Source of the DNA: Populus alba
Taxonomy: Eukaryota; Streptophyta; Magnoliopsida; Malpighiales; Salicaceae
Direction of reading: 5' to 3'
DNA: 64,000 nt
Assembly: GCF_005239225.2 (NCBI RefSeq)
Contig: NC_133300.1
Location: 6,849,875-6,913,874, forward strand
Positions 12,685 through 22,899 of the stretch are shown here, one piece after another (within the stretch, counting starts at the first letter, position 1; the number at the start of each line of letters is the position of its first letter). The position numbers and the translations under genes are program-made. A model generated the notes under the pieces. The model ran no database searches, had not been told where the DNA came from, and saw nothing but the letters and a program-made list of their open reading frames with translations.

Positions 12685-12899
12685 GAGTGTGTTTGGCAGT
12701 GTGGTAGCGGTTGCTTTTCAAATAGCTTTTCGTGTCGAAATACATGTCAATAATGGTTTTTTATTTTTTAAAATTTATTTTTGACATAAGCACATCAAAA
12801 CGATCCACAAAGTATAAACCACACTCAATTTTAGCAAAAAAAAATAATAATTTCAAAAATTTGATGAAACGCAGGTAACAAATACAATGACAATCGGTG
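12685..12899. mobile_element. MITE-like insertion upstream of RLP copy 2
   Basis: About 215 bases are present in unit B and absent from the same place in unit A (near 6330). It starts GTGTTTGGCAGTGTGGTAGC and contains an inner segment TTTTTGACATAAGCACATC of a kind common in plant MITEs. The right end is degenerate, so I cannot define inverted ends or a target duplication. Confidence 0.5.
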
Positions 12900-13187
12900 T
12901 CCAAGAAGAAAGAGCTGAATTGTCTGCCTGCTGAAGTCTACAGAATGAATCAATTGCTTTGAAGTTACTTTCTTCCAAATTTAGCGCATCCATCTTCGGG
13001 AATTTTTTTCAAAATAAAAATCACAAATTTCAAAGAGTGGTTGTCCAAGAAGATAGAGCTGAATTGTCTTCCTGCTGAAGTCTACAGAATGAATCAATTG
13101 CTTTGAAGTTACTTTCTTCCAAATTTCGCGCATCCATCTTCGGGAATTTTTTTCAAAATAAAAATCACAAATTTCAAAGAGTGGTTG
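12900..13187. repeat. 144-bp tandem duplication in the promoter region of RLP copy 2
   Basis: Two copies (12900-13043 and 13044-13187) start TCCAAGAAGA and end with an AAAGAGTGGTTG run, and differ at only a few bases. Unit A has a single copy (about 6331-6475). The duplication is therefore specific to copy 2 and lies about 310-600 bases upstream of its ATG. Confidence 0.85.
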
Positions 13188-13348
13188 AGAAGGATGCTCA
13201 ACGGAACTGTCTACAGTAGCAGATGAAAGTAACCTAATTTAATATATCTGCTGAGATTACTGACTGGTCAAATAATGTTGTTAAAGATAGAAGGATTCAA
13301 AGTCGAGCATGGCAGGCAGTCAATGAAGACAATGACTTTTCAAGATCC

Positions 13349-13355
13349 TATAAAT
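13349..13355 (+). promoter_or_regulatory. TATA box of RLP copy 2
   Basis: TATAAAT lies 146 bases upstream of the ATG at 13495, at the same spacing as in copy 1. A single W-box core (GGTCAA) lies about 80 bases further upstream; the partner core seen in copy 1 is changed. Confidence 0.45.
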
Positions 13356-13494
13356 GAAGATAGGGATTCTACAAAAAGCTTGGAAGATCAGAACATCAGA
13401 GAAAGTAAAACCAAAGACCCTTAACTTGTAATCAATTCACGCTATAGTAACACCATATCTTCACTCCTCATCCTTTCGTACTCCCTAAAACTTA

Positions 13495-15558
13495 ATGAAG
13501 ATGCAGCTCCCATACCTTTACTTTACCTTCATTTTGTGCACGATCAGTTTCAAGGCACCTGTCATGAGATGCCAGAATGTGACATGCAACTCAACTGACC
13601 TCAGAGCCTTAATTAACTTCTCCAGTTGCATAGAATCAGGGATTGATGGGTGGGATATCTCTAGTTCTGATTGTTGCTCTTGGAATGGTGTCACTTGCGA
13701 CAACTCCACCACTTCAAGTAAAAGGGTGGTCAAGTTAGAACTTGCAAGAAAAGGACTCAGAGGTTCAATCTGCAAGTCCTTCGAAGGTTTAGATGAGCTG
13801 AGAATTCTGAACCTTTCTGCTAATATTCTTTTAGGATACTTGAACCCCTACCACTTCAGTTTGCAAAAGCTGGAGGTCATTGATATGAGCAACAATGACT
13901 TTTACGGTCAATTACTACATGGTGATGATTTACCCTCACTCTGGTATGTTGACCTCTCGATGAACAGATTTGGTGGCAGTATAGATGCAACATATTGTTC
14001 AATGTCACCCCTTATTGAAGTTCTTAATCTTGCAAACAACTATTTGATTGGTGAAGTTTCAGAGAGTTTTGTAAAATGTTCTTCTCTCCAGCATCTCTTT
14101 CTTAATGGCAATCAGATCTCAGGATCTTTTCCGAAAAGTCTCTTGCAACTGAGAGATCTTCGTACGTTGAAACTTCAAGAAAATTTGTTTTCTGGATCGC
14201 TAAATGGTGGAATTGGTAACCTTTCTAAGCTTGTGGAATTGGACCTCTCCTTCAACAGGTTTAATGGATTTCTTCCAGATGTGTTTGACCAGCTTGAAAC
14301 GCTCGAGCACTTCTCTGCCAGATCAAATCAATTCAGTGGCCAGATGCCCAAGTCATTGGTAAATTCTCAATCCCTTTTGACTCTTGATTTGGAAAACAAC
14401 TCCTTCACTGGTCTAATCGATCTCAATTGTTCTGCAATGATTCAACTTACCGCCCTAAATCTTGCTTCCAATAATTTCAATGATCTGGTAGCTAATAGTT
14501 TATCATCTTGCCATGGACTAAATAGTTTGGATCTTTCACACAACCACCTTAGAGGTGGACTACAGTTTGCCTTCAAGAATCTCCAGTCCATGAGATACCT
14601 TTCACTCTCAAACACCGGTCTTGTTAACTTAACATCAGCACTTGCAACTCTGCAATATTGCGAAAACCTAACCATGCTGGACCTTAGCTTAAACTTTCAA
14701 AATGAGGAATTACCAACTGATATGAGTTTGCAGTTCAGAAACCTCAAGGAACTCTTTGTCTCCAATTGTCAGCTAAGAGGTTCAATTCCATCATGGTTGA
14801 GTTCTTTCAGCAATTTGCAGGTGTTGGATCTTTCACAGAATCATTTGGGAGGATCCATCCCATACTGGATAGGAACATTCAAATATCTCTTGTACTTGAA
14901 CTTGTCAAGTAACTCCTTGACCGGGGAGATTCCAGAAGGCTTGACTGAACTACCGAGCCTCATTGACATGAACATCTCATTGGAAAGGTTTGCGACCAAA
15001 ATTAGGAGCTCCATTCCATGTTTGGACTTGAGCTACAACATGCTCACAGGACACATACCTCCAAGTATTGGGAATCTGAGAAAACTTTATATACTAAATC
15101 TGAAGTACAATAGTTTATCAGGACCTATTCCTGGTAGTTTATCAAGGATGACAAACTTAGGAACCTTAGACTTATCTCATAACAAGCTATCAGGAGAAAT
15201 TCCTTATACATTGGAAGAGCTCAGTTTTCTATCAAATTTCAATGTATCATACAATCAACTGCATGGGGAAGTCCCTGAAAGAGGGCAGTTACGGACCTTT
15301 CCTTGCACAAGCTTCATTGGAAATCCCGGTCTACCCTGTGGATGGTTTGACTATAGTCCACCTGCACATACCCTGTATCATACAATCCCTCCCCCTCCTG
15401 TTGTGCTTCGCAGTGACAAAATGACAATCATGGGCTGGCCATTTGTATTTGGCGTTCCAACCGGTTTTCTCATCACCGTGGGCTTTTGCTTTGCAACTGG
15501 CTGGATTTTTCCAAAGCCAGAAAAAAGGAAGGTTAGAGTAACTAGAATCGGCCGCTAG
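13495..15558 (+). CDS. PSKR1-like LRR receptor-like protein without kinase, copy 2 (intact)
   Basis: An intact intronless frame of 687 residues. Order: signal peptide (about 1-26, ending near MRCQ), N-terminal cap with CCSWNGVTC (about 60-69), a long run of plant-type LRRs (LxxLxLxxNxLxGxIP), an unusually short island near residues 490-512, four or five further LRRs, a Pro-containing juxtamembrane stretch, a transmembrane helix (647-672, with GVPTG), and a 15-residue basic tail. The LRR order, conserved Cys and the NCSAMIQL segment match the ectodomain of PSKR1, the receptor for the sulfated peptide phytosulfokine, but there is no kinase. It is therefore an RLP that would need a co-receptor or adaptor kinase (SOBIR1/BAK1 class) to signal; that is inference. 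A soluble ectodomain role or a decoy is an alternative. Confidence 0.9.
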   Translation: MKMQLPYLYFTFILCTISFKAPVMRCQNVTCNSTDLRALINFSSCIESGIDGWDISSSDCCSWNGVTCDNSTTSSKRVVKLELARKGLRGSICKSFEGLDELRILNLSANILLGYLNPYHFSLQKLEVIDMSNNDFYGQLLHGDDLPSLWYVDLSMNRFGGSIDATYCSMSPLIEVLNLANNYLIGEVSESFVKCSSLQHLFLNGNQISGSFPKSLLQLRDLRTLKLQENLFSGSLNGGIGNLSKLVELDLSFNRFNGFLPDVFDQLETLEHFSARSNQFSGQMPKSLVNSQSLLTLDLENNSFTGLIDLNCSAMIQLTALNLASNNFNDLVANSLSSCHGLNSLDLSHNHLRGGLQFAFKNLQSMRYLSLSNTGLVNLTSALATLQYCENLTMLDLSLNFQNEELPTDMSLQFRNLKELFVSNCQLRGSIPSWLSSFSNLQVLDLSQNHLGGSIPYWIGTFKYLLYLNLSSNSLTGEIPEGLTELPSLIDMNISLERFATKIRSSIPCLDLSYNMLTGHIPPSIGNLRKLYILNLKYNSLSGPIPGSLSRMTNLGTLDLSHNKLSGEIPYTLEELSFLSNFNVSYNQLHGEVPERGQLRTFPCTSFIGNPGLPCGWFDYSPPAHTLYHTIPPPPVVLRSDKMTIMGWPFVFGVPTGFLITVGFCFATGWIFPKPEKRKVRVTRIGR

Positions 15559-16019
15559 AGGTGAAATGTCTGAGAATCCACTTTCTGGATGCTTCAAAAC
15601 ATGCATGTGAGGAGTCCTTTTCTTTCTTTTCTTTTTCTTGCTGGTTGCTACTTTTGATACCTTCCATTAATGTAATTATGCACTGATTTATTTTTCAAAC
15701 AAATATTCTAGGATTGATATGTTGTGTTTATGGCAAAATGCTGTCTTGAATCTGTTCAACCAAATGTAGCAGAATTTATAACCAAAATTAAACGAAGACG
15801 AAAATAATGCTTTCGGACAGTAAATTTCTTTAGGTGCAGACATTATTATGAGTCCTTTTGCAGGTCACAAATTTTATCAAGGAAAGGACTAAAGATTTTT
15901 CACCATCTGCAATGGCCTAATACGTAACAAGATTTTGTCTGATGTTTGCTTAAGAACCTTCCAGGTAGCAAGACTTATTTAACGATACTGTTGTAGGTCT
16001 TGTATATTTTAACTCTTCC

Positions 16020-16555
16020 AGGCCACTTCCTATTTGGCTGAGTAGCAGCAAGATGTTGCAACTTTTGGATTTGTCATGAAATCAATTGAGTGGAAGCATT
16101 CCCTTCTGGTTCCATGAGTTCAAATATCTGTTTCACATGGATTTGTCCAAAAATAACTTGACAGGCGAAATACCAAAGAGCTTAACTAAGCCTGATCGAC
16201 TAGAATATCTCATTAGAAATGCCTTCCTTGAGCTTTCCACTTTTCAAGGCAAGATCCATGTATAAAATAATTTGGAGTTTTGGATTTGAATTGCAACAAA
16301 CTCACTGGACCAATACGGCCAAGTTTCGAGAATTTGAATAAACTTCATCATCTATCAGGAATAATACCCTTTAGTTCACCAGGCTTGAAAAGCTTGGGAT
16401 TTATGGACTTGTCCCAGAATGAATTATCAGGAGAATTACCCCTGTCATTGCAAAATCTCAGTTTTTTGTAGAAATTCAACGGTTCGAACAATCAGCTGCA
16501 TGGAGAAATCCCCACACTAGGCCAGTACTTCTTGGACTTGAAATTTTCACAGGTC
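16020..16555 (+). pseudogene. Decayed LRR relic B, downstream of RLP copy 2
   Basis: Colinear with relic A and relic C, and sharing their stop in the LDLS-NQLSG repeat (TGA 16077-16079). The only open stretch of any length is about 60 codons around 16280-16470 (SGIIPFSSPGLKSLGF block). It matches the post-island LRRs of copy 3. Non-functional. Confidence 0.8.
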
Positions 16556-17547
16556 TATATTATATCATGTACTTAATTTTTTATCAAATAAATAAGGATG
16601 ATGAGATTTAAACTTGTGACCGTTTGGTAATCAAGACGATGATATCATGTCAAAAAACCATCTTAAACTAACTGTTAGATAAGATTTTAAGATATAAATT
16701 ATATTAATATCTAACAATAAGTGAGAGACAATTATCCGTGAATCACTTGAAGATATTTGATAGTGTTTGCTACACTCAAAAAAGAGAAAATGCAGGAAAA
16801 AAAATGACATTTGTGTGATATATTCAACTAAGTTTTGTGAGTGATATTCTGTAGAAACCAACTAAACTACAGCCCAACAGACCATTGAATAGCCACTAGC
16901 TACAGGTCTTGTAGGCGACAAAAAGAGAAACAATAGCTAAAATTTTCGGAACCTTATAGGATAGTATTGGGCAGACTAGATGATGTGGGACACGAGAGGT
17001 TTGAAGAGTGGAAGGGAAGGAAAGAAAGAAGAGAAAAGGAGCTAGGAAGAAGAAGGAGCTGAAGAAAAGAAAAGGAAGAAGCTGGAGCTGAAGAATAGAA
17101 AAGGAGAGGAGGGATTAAAAAGTATATGACTGTATCAGTGTTTTACTTGAAAGACTTGTAACGAATATAAATACAAGGAAACTTCACAATGGCTCTCCTT
17201 TTCTTGCCAGTGGCCCTACCTGCAACCAAATGAGAATCAGGGTCTAGAAAAAAGTAAATAAAAAATCCAACTATACAGCGACCATAAAATGGACTCCTGA
17301 CCTTAGTTTTTTTTTTTTTCATTTAATTTAATTTGGAGATGAAAAGTCTTCAAGTCAAAGCAGGACTCAAGTCATTTGGTGACTTGCTATTGAAGCCCCA
17401 GGATCCAATATGTCCATGATTTAGGGGGGGGGGGTGATTATTTTCAAGAGAGTAGACAGTTGAAGGAGTAACATGTACCTTAAACATTCCATTTGAAACA
17501 CCATATTTCACTTCACTAGTTTCTTTCCTTTGACCCTTAGTGAAGAG

Positions 17548-19623
17548 ATGTCATACCTTGCTTTCACCTTCATTTTGTTGATGATCAGCTTCAAGACTCC
17601 CTTTATGAGATGCCAGAATGTCTCATGCAATTCCACTGACCTTAGAGCCTTGATTAGCTTCTCCAATTTCATAGAGTTGGGGCTTGATTGGAGTAGCTCA
17701 GAGCCAAATTGTTGCACTTGGACAGGAGTCACTTGTGACAATTCCACCATTTCAAGTAGAAGGGCAGTCAGGTTAGAACTTGGAGCTAAAAAACTTGTAG
17801 GAAAACTCTCCGAGTCCTTGGCAGATTTGGATCAGCTGCGAATCCTGAACCTCTCTCACAATCTCCTTCAAGGCTATCTTCCAGGAAAGTTATTTGGTTT
17901 GCAGAAGCTGGAGATCCTTGACTTGAGCAATAATTATTTTGTCGGTCCTATACCAGGAGGTAGTGATTTACCGTTAATCCGGTACGTTGACATTTCAAAG
18001 AACGGTTTTAATGGCACTCTTTATGCGACAATTTTCGAAACCTCACCCCATATTCAAGTTCTCAATCTTGCAAATAATTATTTCACTGGTGAAGTTTCAG
18101 CAAGCTTTGTAAGTTGTTATTATCTGCAGCATCTCTTTCTCGATGGAAATGATCTCACAGGAAATTTTCCAGAGAGTCTCCTGCAACTGCGAGATCTTCA
18201 TACATTGAACATTCAGGATAATTTGTTTTCGGGGTCATTGAATGAAGGAATCAGCAACCTTTCCAACCTTGTGGAATTGGATGTCTCCTTCAACAGGTTT
18301 TCTGGAATTCTCCCAGATGTTTTTGAGAGTCTTGGAAAGCTTGAGCACTTCTCAGCCAGATCGAACATGTTCTACGGGCATTTGCCTAAATCACTGGTGA
18401 ATTCTCCATCCATAATAACTCTTGATTTAAGCTCCAACGCCCTCAGTGGTATAATCAATATTAACTGTTCAGCAATGCTTCACCTCTCCTCTCTCAGTCT
18501 CGGTGCCAATCAATTCTTTGGTCCAGTACCTGAGAGTATATCCTCTTGCCAAAGACTAAGTAACCTGAATCTTGGCCGTAATAATCTTAGTGGAGAAGTT
18601 CCTTATGCCTTCAAGGATCTCCAGGCCCTATCTTCCCTCTCTCTCTCAAACGCTAGCCTTGTTAACATATCATCAGCACTTGCAATTTTACAGCACTGCA
18701 AAAACTTAACCTCACTGTTCCTTGGTGACAACTTTCATGATGAGCAAATGCCTAGAAATATGAATTTGCACTTCAGGAATCTGAAAACACTTGTTATTCC
18801 CCATTGTGGACTTAGAGGTCAGTTTCCAATATGGCTGGGTAGCAGCAAGATGTTACAACTTCTGGATATTTCATTGAATCAAATGACTGGAACCATTCCT
18901 TCCGGGTTCCATGAGTTCAAATTTCTCTTTTACATGGATCTCTCGCACAATTCTTTCACTGGTGAAATACCAGTGAGCTTAACCGAGTTAGAAGGCCTAA
19001 TCAGGAAGAACGTCTCAGAAGAAAGACCTTCCTTAGGCTTCCCACTTTTCAAGGCAAGAAATATGTACAAACAGATTTCGAGTTTTCGACCAACTTTGGA
19101 TTTGAGTTACAACAAGCTAAGCGGACTGATATGGCCAAGTTTTGGAAATTTGAAAGAACTACATGTTCTAAATCTGAAGGATAATCATCTGTCAGGAAAT
19201 ATTCCTGACAGTTTATCAGGCATGACGAACTTGGAAGTTTTGGACTTGTCCCAAAATGAATTATCAGGAGAAATACCTCTTTCATTGGAAGAGCTCTGTT
19301 TTCTATCAAATTTCAATGTATCAAACAATCAACTGCATGGGGAAGTCCCTGAAAAAGGGCAGTTTCCGACCTTTCCTTGCACAAGCTTCATTGGAAATCC
19401 CGGTCTAACCTGTGGATTGGTTGCCTATAGTCCACCTGCACAAACTCCTCCCCCTCCTCCTCCTGTTGTGTTTCCCAGTGACAAAATGACAATCATGGGC
19501 TGGCCATTTGTATTTGGCGTTCCAACCGGTTTTCTCATCACCGTGGGCTTTTGCTTTGCAACTGGCTGGATTTTTCCAAAGCCAGAAAAAAGGAAGGTTA
19601 GAGTAACTAGAATCGGCCGCTAG
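17548..19623 (+). CDS. PSKR1-like LRR receptor-like protein without kinase, copy 3 (intact, diverged)
   Basis: An intact intronless frame of 691 residues from ATG 17548. The cap shows CCTWTGVTC. The LRR region is well diverged from copies 1 and 2 and closer to PSKR1 (for example LVGKLSESL, SSALAILQHCKNLT, GMTNLEVLDLSQNELSGEIP). The island (about 486-520, containing FPLFKARNMYKQ) is about 12 residues longer than in copies 1 and 2. The Pro-rich stalk, transmembrane helix, basic tail and 3' UTR are almost identical in DNA to copies 1 and 2, unlike the rest of the gene, which suggests conversion of the 3' end. Its upstream region is unrelated to that of copies 1 and 2, so regulation is probably different. 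No kinase domain. Ligand unknown; a phytosulfokine-like peptide is a guess from family resemblance. Confidence 0.9.
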   Translation: MSYLAFTFILLMISFKTPFMRCQNVSCNSTDLRALISFSNFIELGLDWSSSEPNCCTWTGVTCDNSTISSRRAVRLELGAKKLVGKLSESLADLDQLRILNLSHNLLQGYLPGKLFGLQKLEILDLSNNYFVGPIPGGSDLPLIRYVDISKNGFNGTLYATIFETSPHIQVLNLANNYFTGEVSASFVSCYYLQHLFLDGNDLTGNFPESLLQLRDLHTLNIQDNLFSGSLNEGISNLSNLVELDVSFNRFSGILPDVFESLGKLEHFSARSNMFYGHLPKSLVNSPSIITLDLSSNALSGIININCSAMLHLSSLSLGANQFFGPVPESISSCQRLSNLNLGRNNLSGEVPYAFKDLQALSSLSLSNASLVNISSALAILQHCKNLTSLFLGDNFHDEQMPRNMNLHFRNLKTLVIPHCGLRGQFPIWLGSSKMLQLLDISLNQMTGTIPSGFHEFKFLFYMDLSHNSFTGEIPVSLTELEGLIRKNVSEERPSLGFPLFKARNMYKQISSFRPTLDLSYNKLSGLIWPSFGNLKELHVLNLKDNHLSGNIPDSLSGMTNLEVLDLSQNELSGEIPLSLEELCFLSNFNVSNNQLHGEVPEKGQFPTFPCTSFIGNPGLTCGLVAYSPPAQTPPPPPPVVFPSDKMTIMGWPFVFGVPTGFLITVGFCFATGWIFPKPEKRKVRVTRIGR

Positions 19624-20084
19624 AGGTGAAATGTCTGAGAATCCACTTTCTGGATGCTTCAAAACATGCATGCGAGGAGTCCTTTTCTTTCGTTTCTTTT
19701 TCTTGCTGGTTGCTACTTTTGTTACCTTCCATTAATGTAATTATGCACTGATTTATTTTTCAAAAAAATATTCTAGGATTGATATGGTGTGTTTATGGCA
19801 AAATGCTGTCTTGAATATGTTCAATCAAATGTAGCAGAATTTATAACCAAAATTAAACGAAGACGAAAATCATGCTTCCGGACAGTAAATTTCTTTCGGT
19901 GCAGACATTATTACGAGTCCTTTTGCAGGTCACAAATTTTATCAAGGAAAGGACTAAAGATTTTTCACCATCTGCAATGACCTAATACGTAACAAGATTT
20001 TGTCTGATGTTTGCTTAAGAACCTTCCAGGTAGCAAGACTAATTTAACGATACTGTTGCAGGTGTTGTATATTATAACTCTTCC

Positions 20085-20620
20085 AGGCCACTTCCTATTT
20101 GGCTGAGTAGCAGCAAGATGTTGCAACTTTTGGATTTGTCATGAAATCAATTGAGTGGAAGTATTCCCTTCTGGTTCCATGAGGTCAAATATCTGTTTTA
20201 CATGGATTTGTCCAAAAATAACTTGACAGGCGAAATACCAAAGAGCTTAACTAAGCCTGATCGACTTGAATATCTCATTAGAAATCCCTTCCTTGAGCTT
20301 TCCACTTTTCAAGGCAAGATCCATGTATAAAATAATTTGGAGTTTTGGATTTGAGTTGCAACAAACTCACTGGACCAATACGGCCAAGTTTCGAGAATTT
20401 GAATAAACTTCATCATCTATCAGGAATAATACCCTTTAGTTTACCAGGCATGAAAAGCTTGGGATTTATGGACTTGTCCCAGAATGAATTATCAGGAGAA
20501 TTACCCCTGTCATTGCAAAATCTCAGATTTTTGTAGAAATTCAACGGTTCGAACAATCAGCTGCATGGAGAAATCCCCACAGGAGGCCAGTTCTTCTTGG
20601 ACTTGAAACTTTCACAGGTC
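20085..20620 (+). pseudogene. Decayed LRR relic C, downstream of RLP copy 3
   Basis: Third colinear copy of the same relic, again with the shared stop (TGA 20142-20144). The non-coding tail that follows is cut short at about 20903 and joined to the interior of RLP copy 4. Confidence 0.8.
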
Positions 20621-20903
20621 TATATTATATCATGTACTTAATTTTTTATTAAATAAATAGGAATGATGAGATTTAAACTTGTGACTGTTTGGTAATCAAG
20701 ACGGTGATATCATGTCAAAAAACCATCTTAACCTAATAACTTAAACTGTTAACCTAATAACTTAAACTATTAGATAGGGTTTTAAGACATAAATTATATT
20801 AATATCTAACAATAAGTGAGAGACAACTATCCGTGAATCACTTGAAGATATTTGATAGTGTTTGCTACACTCAAAAAAGAGAAAATGCAGAAAAAAAAAT
20901 GAC

Positions 20904-21848
20904 ATATCATCAGCACTTGCAACTTTACAGCACTGCAAAAACTTAACCTCACTGTTCCTTGGTGACAACTTTCATGATGAGTAAATGCCTAGAAATATGA
21001 ATTTGCACTTCAGGAATCTGAAAACACTTGTTATTCCCCATTGTGGACTTAGAGGTCAGTTTCTAATATGGCTGGGTAGCAGCAAGATGTTACAACTTCT
21101 GGATATTTCATGGAATCAAATGACTGGAACCATTCCTTCCGGGTTCCGTGAGTTCAAATTTCTCTTTTACATGGATCTCTCGCGCAATTCTTTCACTGGT
21201 GAAATACCAGTGAGCTTAACCGAGTTAGAAGGCCTAATCAAGAAGAATGTCTCAGAAGAAAGACCTTCCTTAGGCTTCCCACTTTTCAAGGCAAGAAATA
21301 TGTACAAACAGATTTCGAGTTTTCGACCAACTTTGGATTTGAGTTACAACAAGCTAAGCGGACTGATATGGCCAAGTTTTGGAAATTTGAAAGAACTACA
21401 TGTTCTAAATCTGAAGGATAATCATCTGTCAGGAAATATTCCTGACAGTTTATCAGGCATGACGAACTTGGAAGTTTTGGACTTGTCCCAAAATGAATTA
21501 TCAGGAGAAATTCCTGATACATTGGAAGAGCTCTGTTTTCTATCAAATTTCAATGTATCAAACAATCAACTGCATGGGGAAGTCCCTGAAAAAGGGCAGT
21601 TTCTGACCTTTCCTTGCACAAGCTTCATTGGAAATCCCGGTCTCACCTGTAGAGTGGTTGCCTTTATTCCACCTGCACAAACTCCTCCCCCTCCTCCTCC
21701 CAGTGACAAAATGACAATCATGGGCTGGCCATTTGTATTTGGCGTTCCAACCGGTTTTGTCATCGCCGTGGGCTTTTGCTTTGTAACTGGCTGGATTTTT
21801 CCAAAGCCAGAAAAAAGGAAGGTTAGAGTAGCTAGAATCGGCCGCTAG
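20904..21848 (+). pseudogene. PSKR1-like RLP copy 4, 5'-truncated, with a nonsense codon
   Basis: Sequence homologous to copy 3 starts abruptly at about 20904 (ATATCATCAGCACTTGC, equal to about 18667 in copy 3). It is joined to the tail of unit C at an ACAT shared by both sides. TAA at 20982-20984 replaces CAA (Gln) of copy 3. From ATG 20985 an open frame of 287 residues runs through the island, last LRRs, shortened Pro stalk, transmembrane helix and basic tail. It has no signal peptide, cap or first ~13 LRRs. Without a promoter or signal peptide of its own it is most likely a pseudogene formed by deletion between two units. Confidence 0.85.
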
Positions 21849-22083
21849 AGGTGAAATGTCTGAGAATCCACTTTCTGGATGCTTCAAAACATGCATGTGA
21901 GGAGTCCTTTTCTTTCTTTTCTTTTTCTTGCTGGTTGCTACTTTTGTTACCTTCCATTAATGTAATTATGCACTGATTTATTTTTCAAACAAATATTCTA
22001 GGATTGATATGTTGTGTTTATGGCAAAATGCTGTCTTGAATCTGTTCAACCAAATGTAGCAGAATTTATAACCAAAATTAAAC
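21849..22083 (+). other. RLP-type 3' UTR after copy 4, ending at a homology breakpoint
   Basis: The sequence is nearly identical to the regions after copies 1, 2 and 3 (starting AGGTGAAATGTCTGAGAATC), then leaves homology at about 22083 in an A-run. This marks the right edge of the near-identical tandem block. Confidence 0.7.
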
Positions 22084-22325
22084 AAAAAAAAATTAATATT
22101 ATTTATTATTTTAATGTATTGATATAAAAAATTAAAAAAAATTATTTTAATATTAAACACACTTCACTCGCTCACCTATTTGTTCAACACTGCTCCCATG
22201 TTTTAATTTAAATTTTCTCTCATTCAACATATCATCTTGAAAAAAAATCACTAAAATGTCAAGAAATTTGTTGAGTAATAAACATAAATTTTTTTCAATC
22301 ATCTAAATTCAATTAAATTTAATCA

Positions 22326-22770
22326 TGCTGGACTATTACACTAATATTATTAACAGTATTGGTTAATAGCATTAATGGCAAGTTATCCCACCAACATTTA
22401 TGGCCATAAATGCTGGTGGGAGGTGATAGTTGGCTACTAGAAGAATCATTAATACTTCCAATTGAGCCTATAAATAAAGGCAAAAGAAGAGCTAAAGATA
22501 CAACCAAGTAGAACCAAAAAAGAGGGGGAGAGAGAGCTATTTTGGTAGCAGAAGGGTTGCTTTGGGCAATATAGCTTGTAGTGATAAGTTGAGTGAGAGA
22601 AATGAGAGTTGAGTTGAGTGTGTATTTCTTCTTTTATTGCTGTAAAAATCTTGTTCTTTCTATCTAATAATATTGATTGTTTTGTAGATATAGACAAGTT
22701 GCCAAATCATGACAAAATATTGTGTTGCGCCCCTTTGTAGACAATGATCTTAGTACCTCGATTCGCAACA
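22326..22770 (+). mobile_element. Probable copia-type LTR remnant with decayed primer-binding site
   Basis: The stretch begins TGCTGGACTATTAC, has a TATA-like CCTATAAATAAAGG at about 22469, and ends ATTCGCAACA. It is followed by AATTGGTTTTAAAGC, a decayed form of the tRNA-iMet primer site (TGGTATCAGAGC). No internal domain follows, only an (AT)n tract. The left limit is a guess from the TG start. Confidence 0.45.
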
Positions 22771-22808
22771 AATTGGTTTTAAAGCTTATTTATTTGCAAA
22801 AGAGATCA

Positions 22809-22811
<3 letters not shown>

Positions 22812-22847
<36 letters not shown>
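22812..22847. repeat. (AT)n microsatellite
   Basis: Uninterrupted alternating AT of about 36 bases. Confidence 0.95.
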
Positions 22848-22849
<2 letters not shown>

Positions 22850-22899
22850 CAATAAATGAATTTGCATCTTACCTATAAATAGATAATTTGCTCGTAAAA

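Larger units (their letters stand above)
12566..17422. repeat. Tandem duplication unit B of the RLP cluster
   Basis: Same order as unit A: upstream region, intact RLP copy 2, relic B and non-coding tail. It is longer than unit A because of a MITE-like insertion (about 12685-12899) and a local 144-bp tandem duplication (12900-13187) upstream of the gene. It ends in a G-run at about 17425-17433, after which homology to unit A is lost. Confidence 0.75.

Noticed and set aside
17530..17547. Starting RLP copy 3 upstream of 17548
   Set aside because: The upstream codon is TTG; the first ATG at 17548 gives a proper signal peptide aligned with copies 1 and 2.
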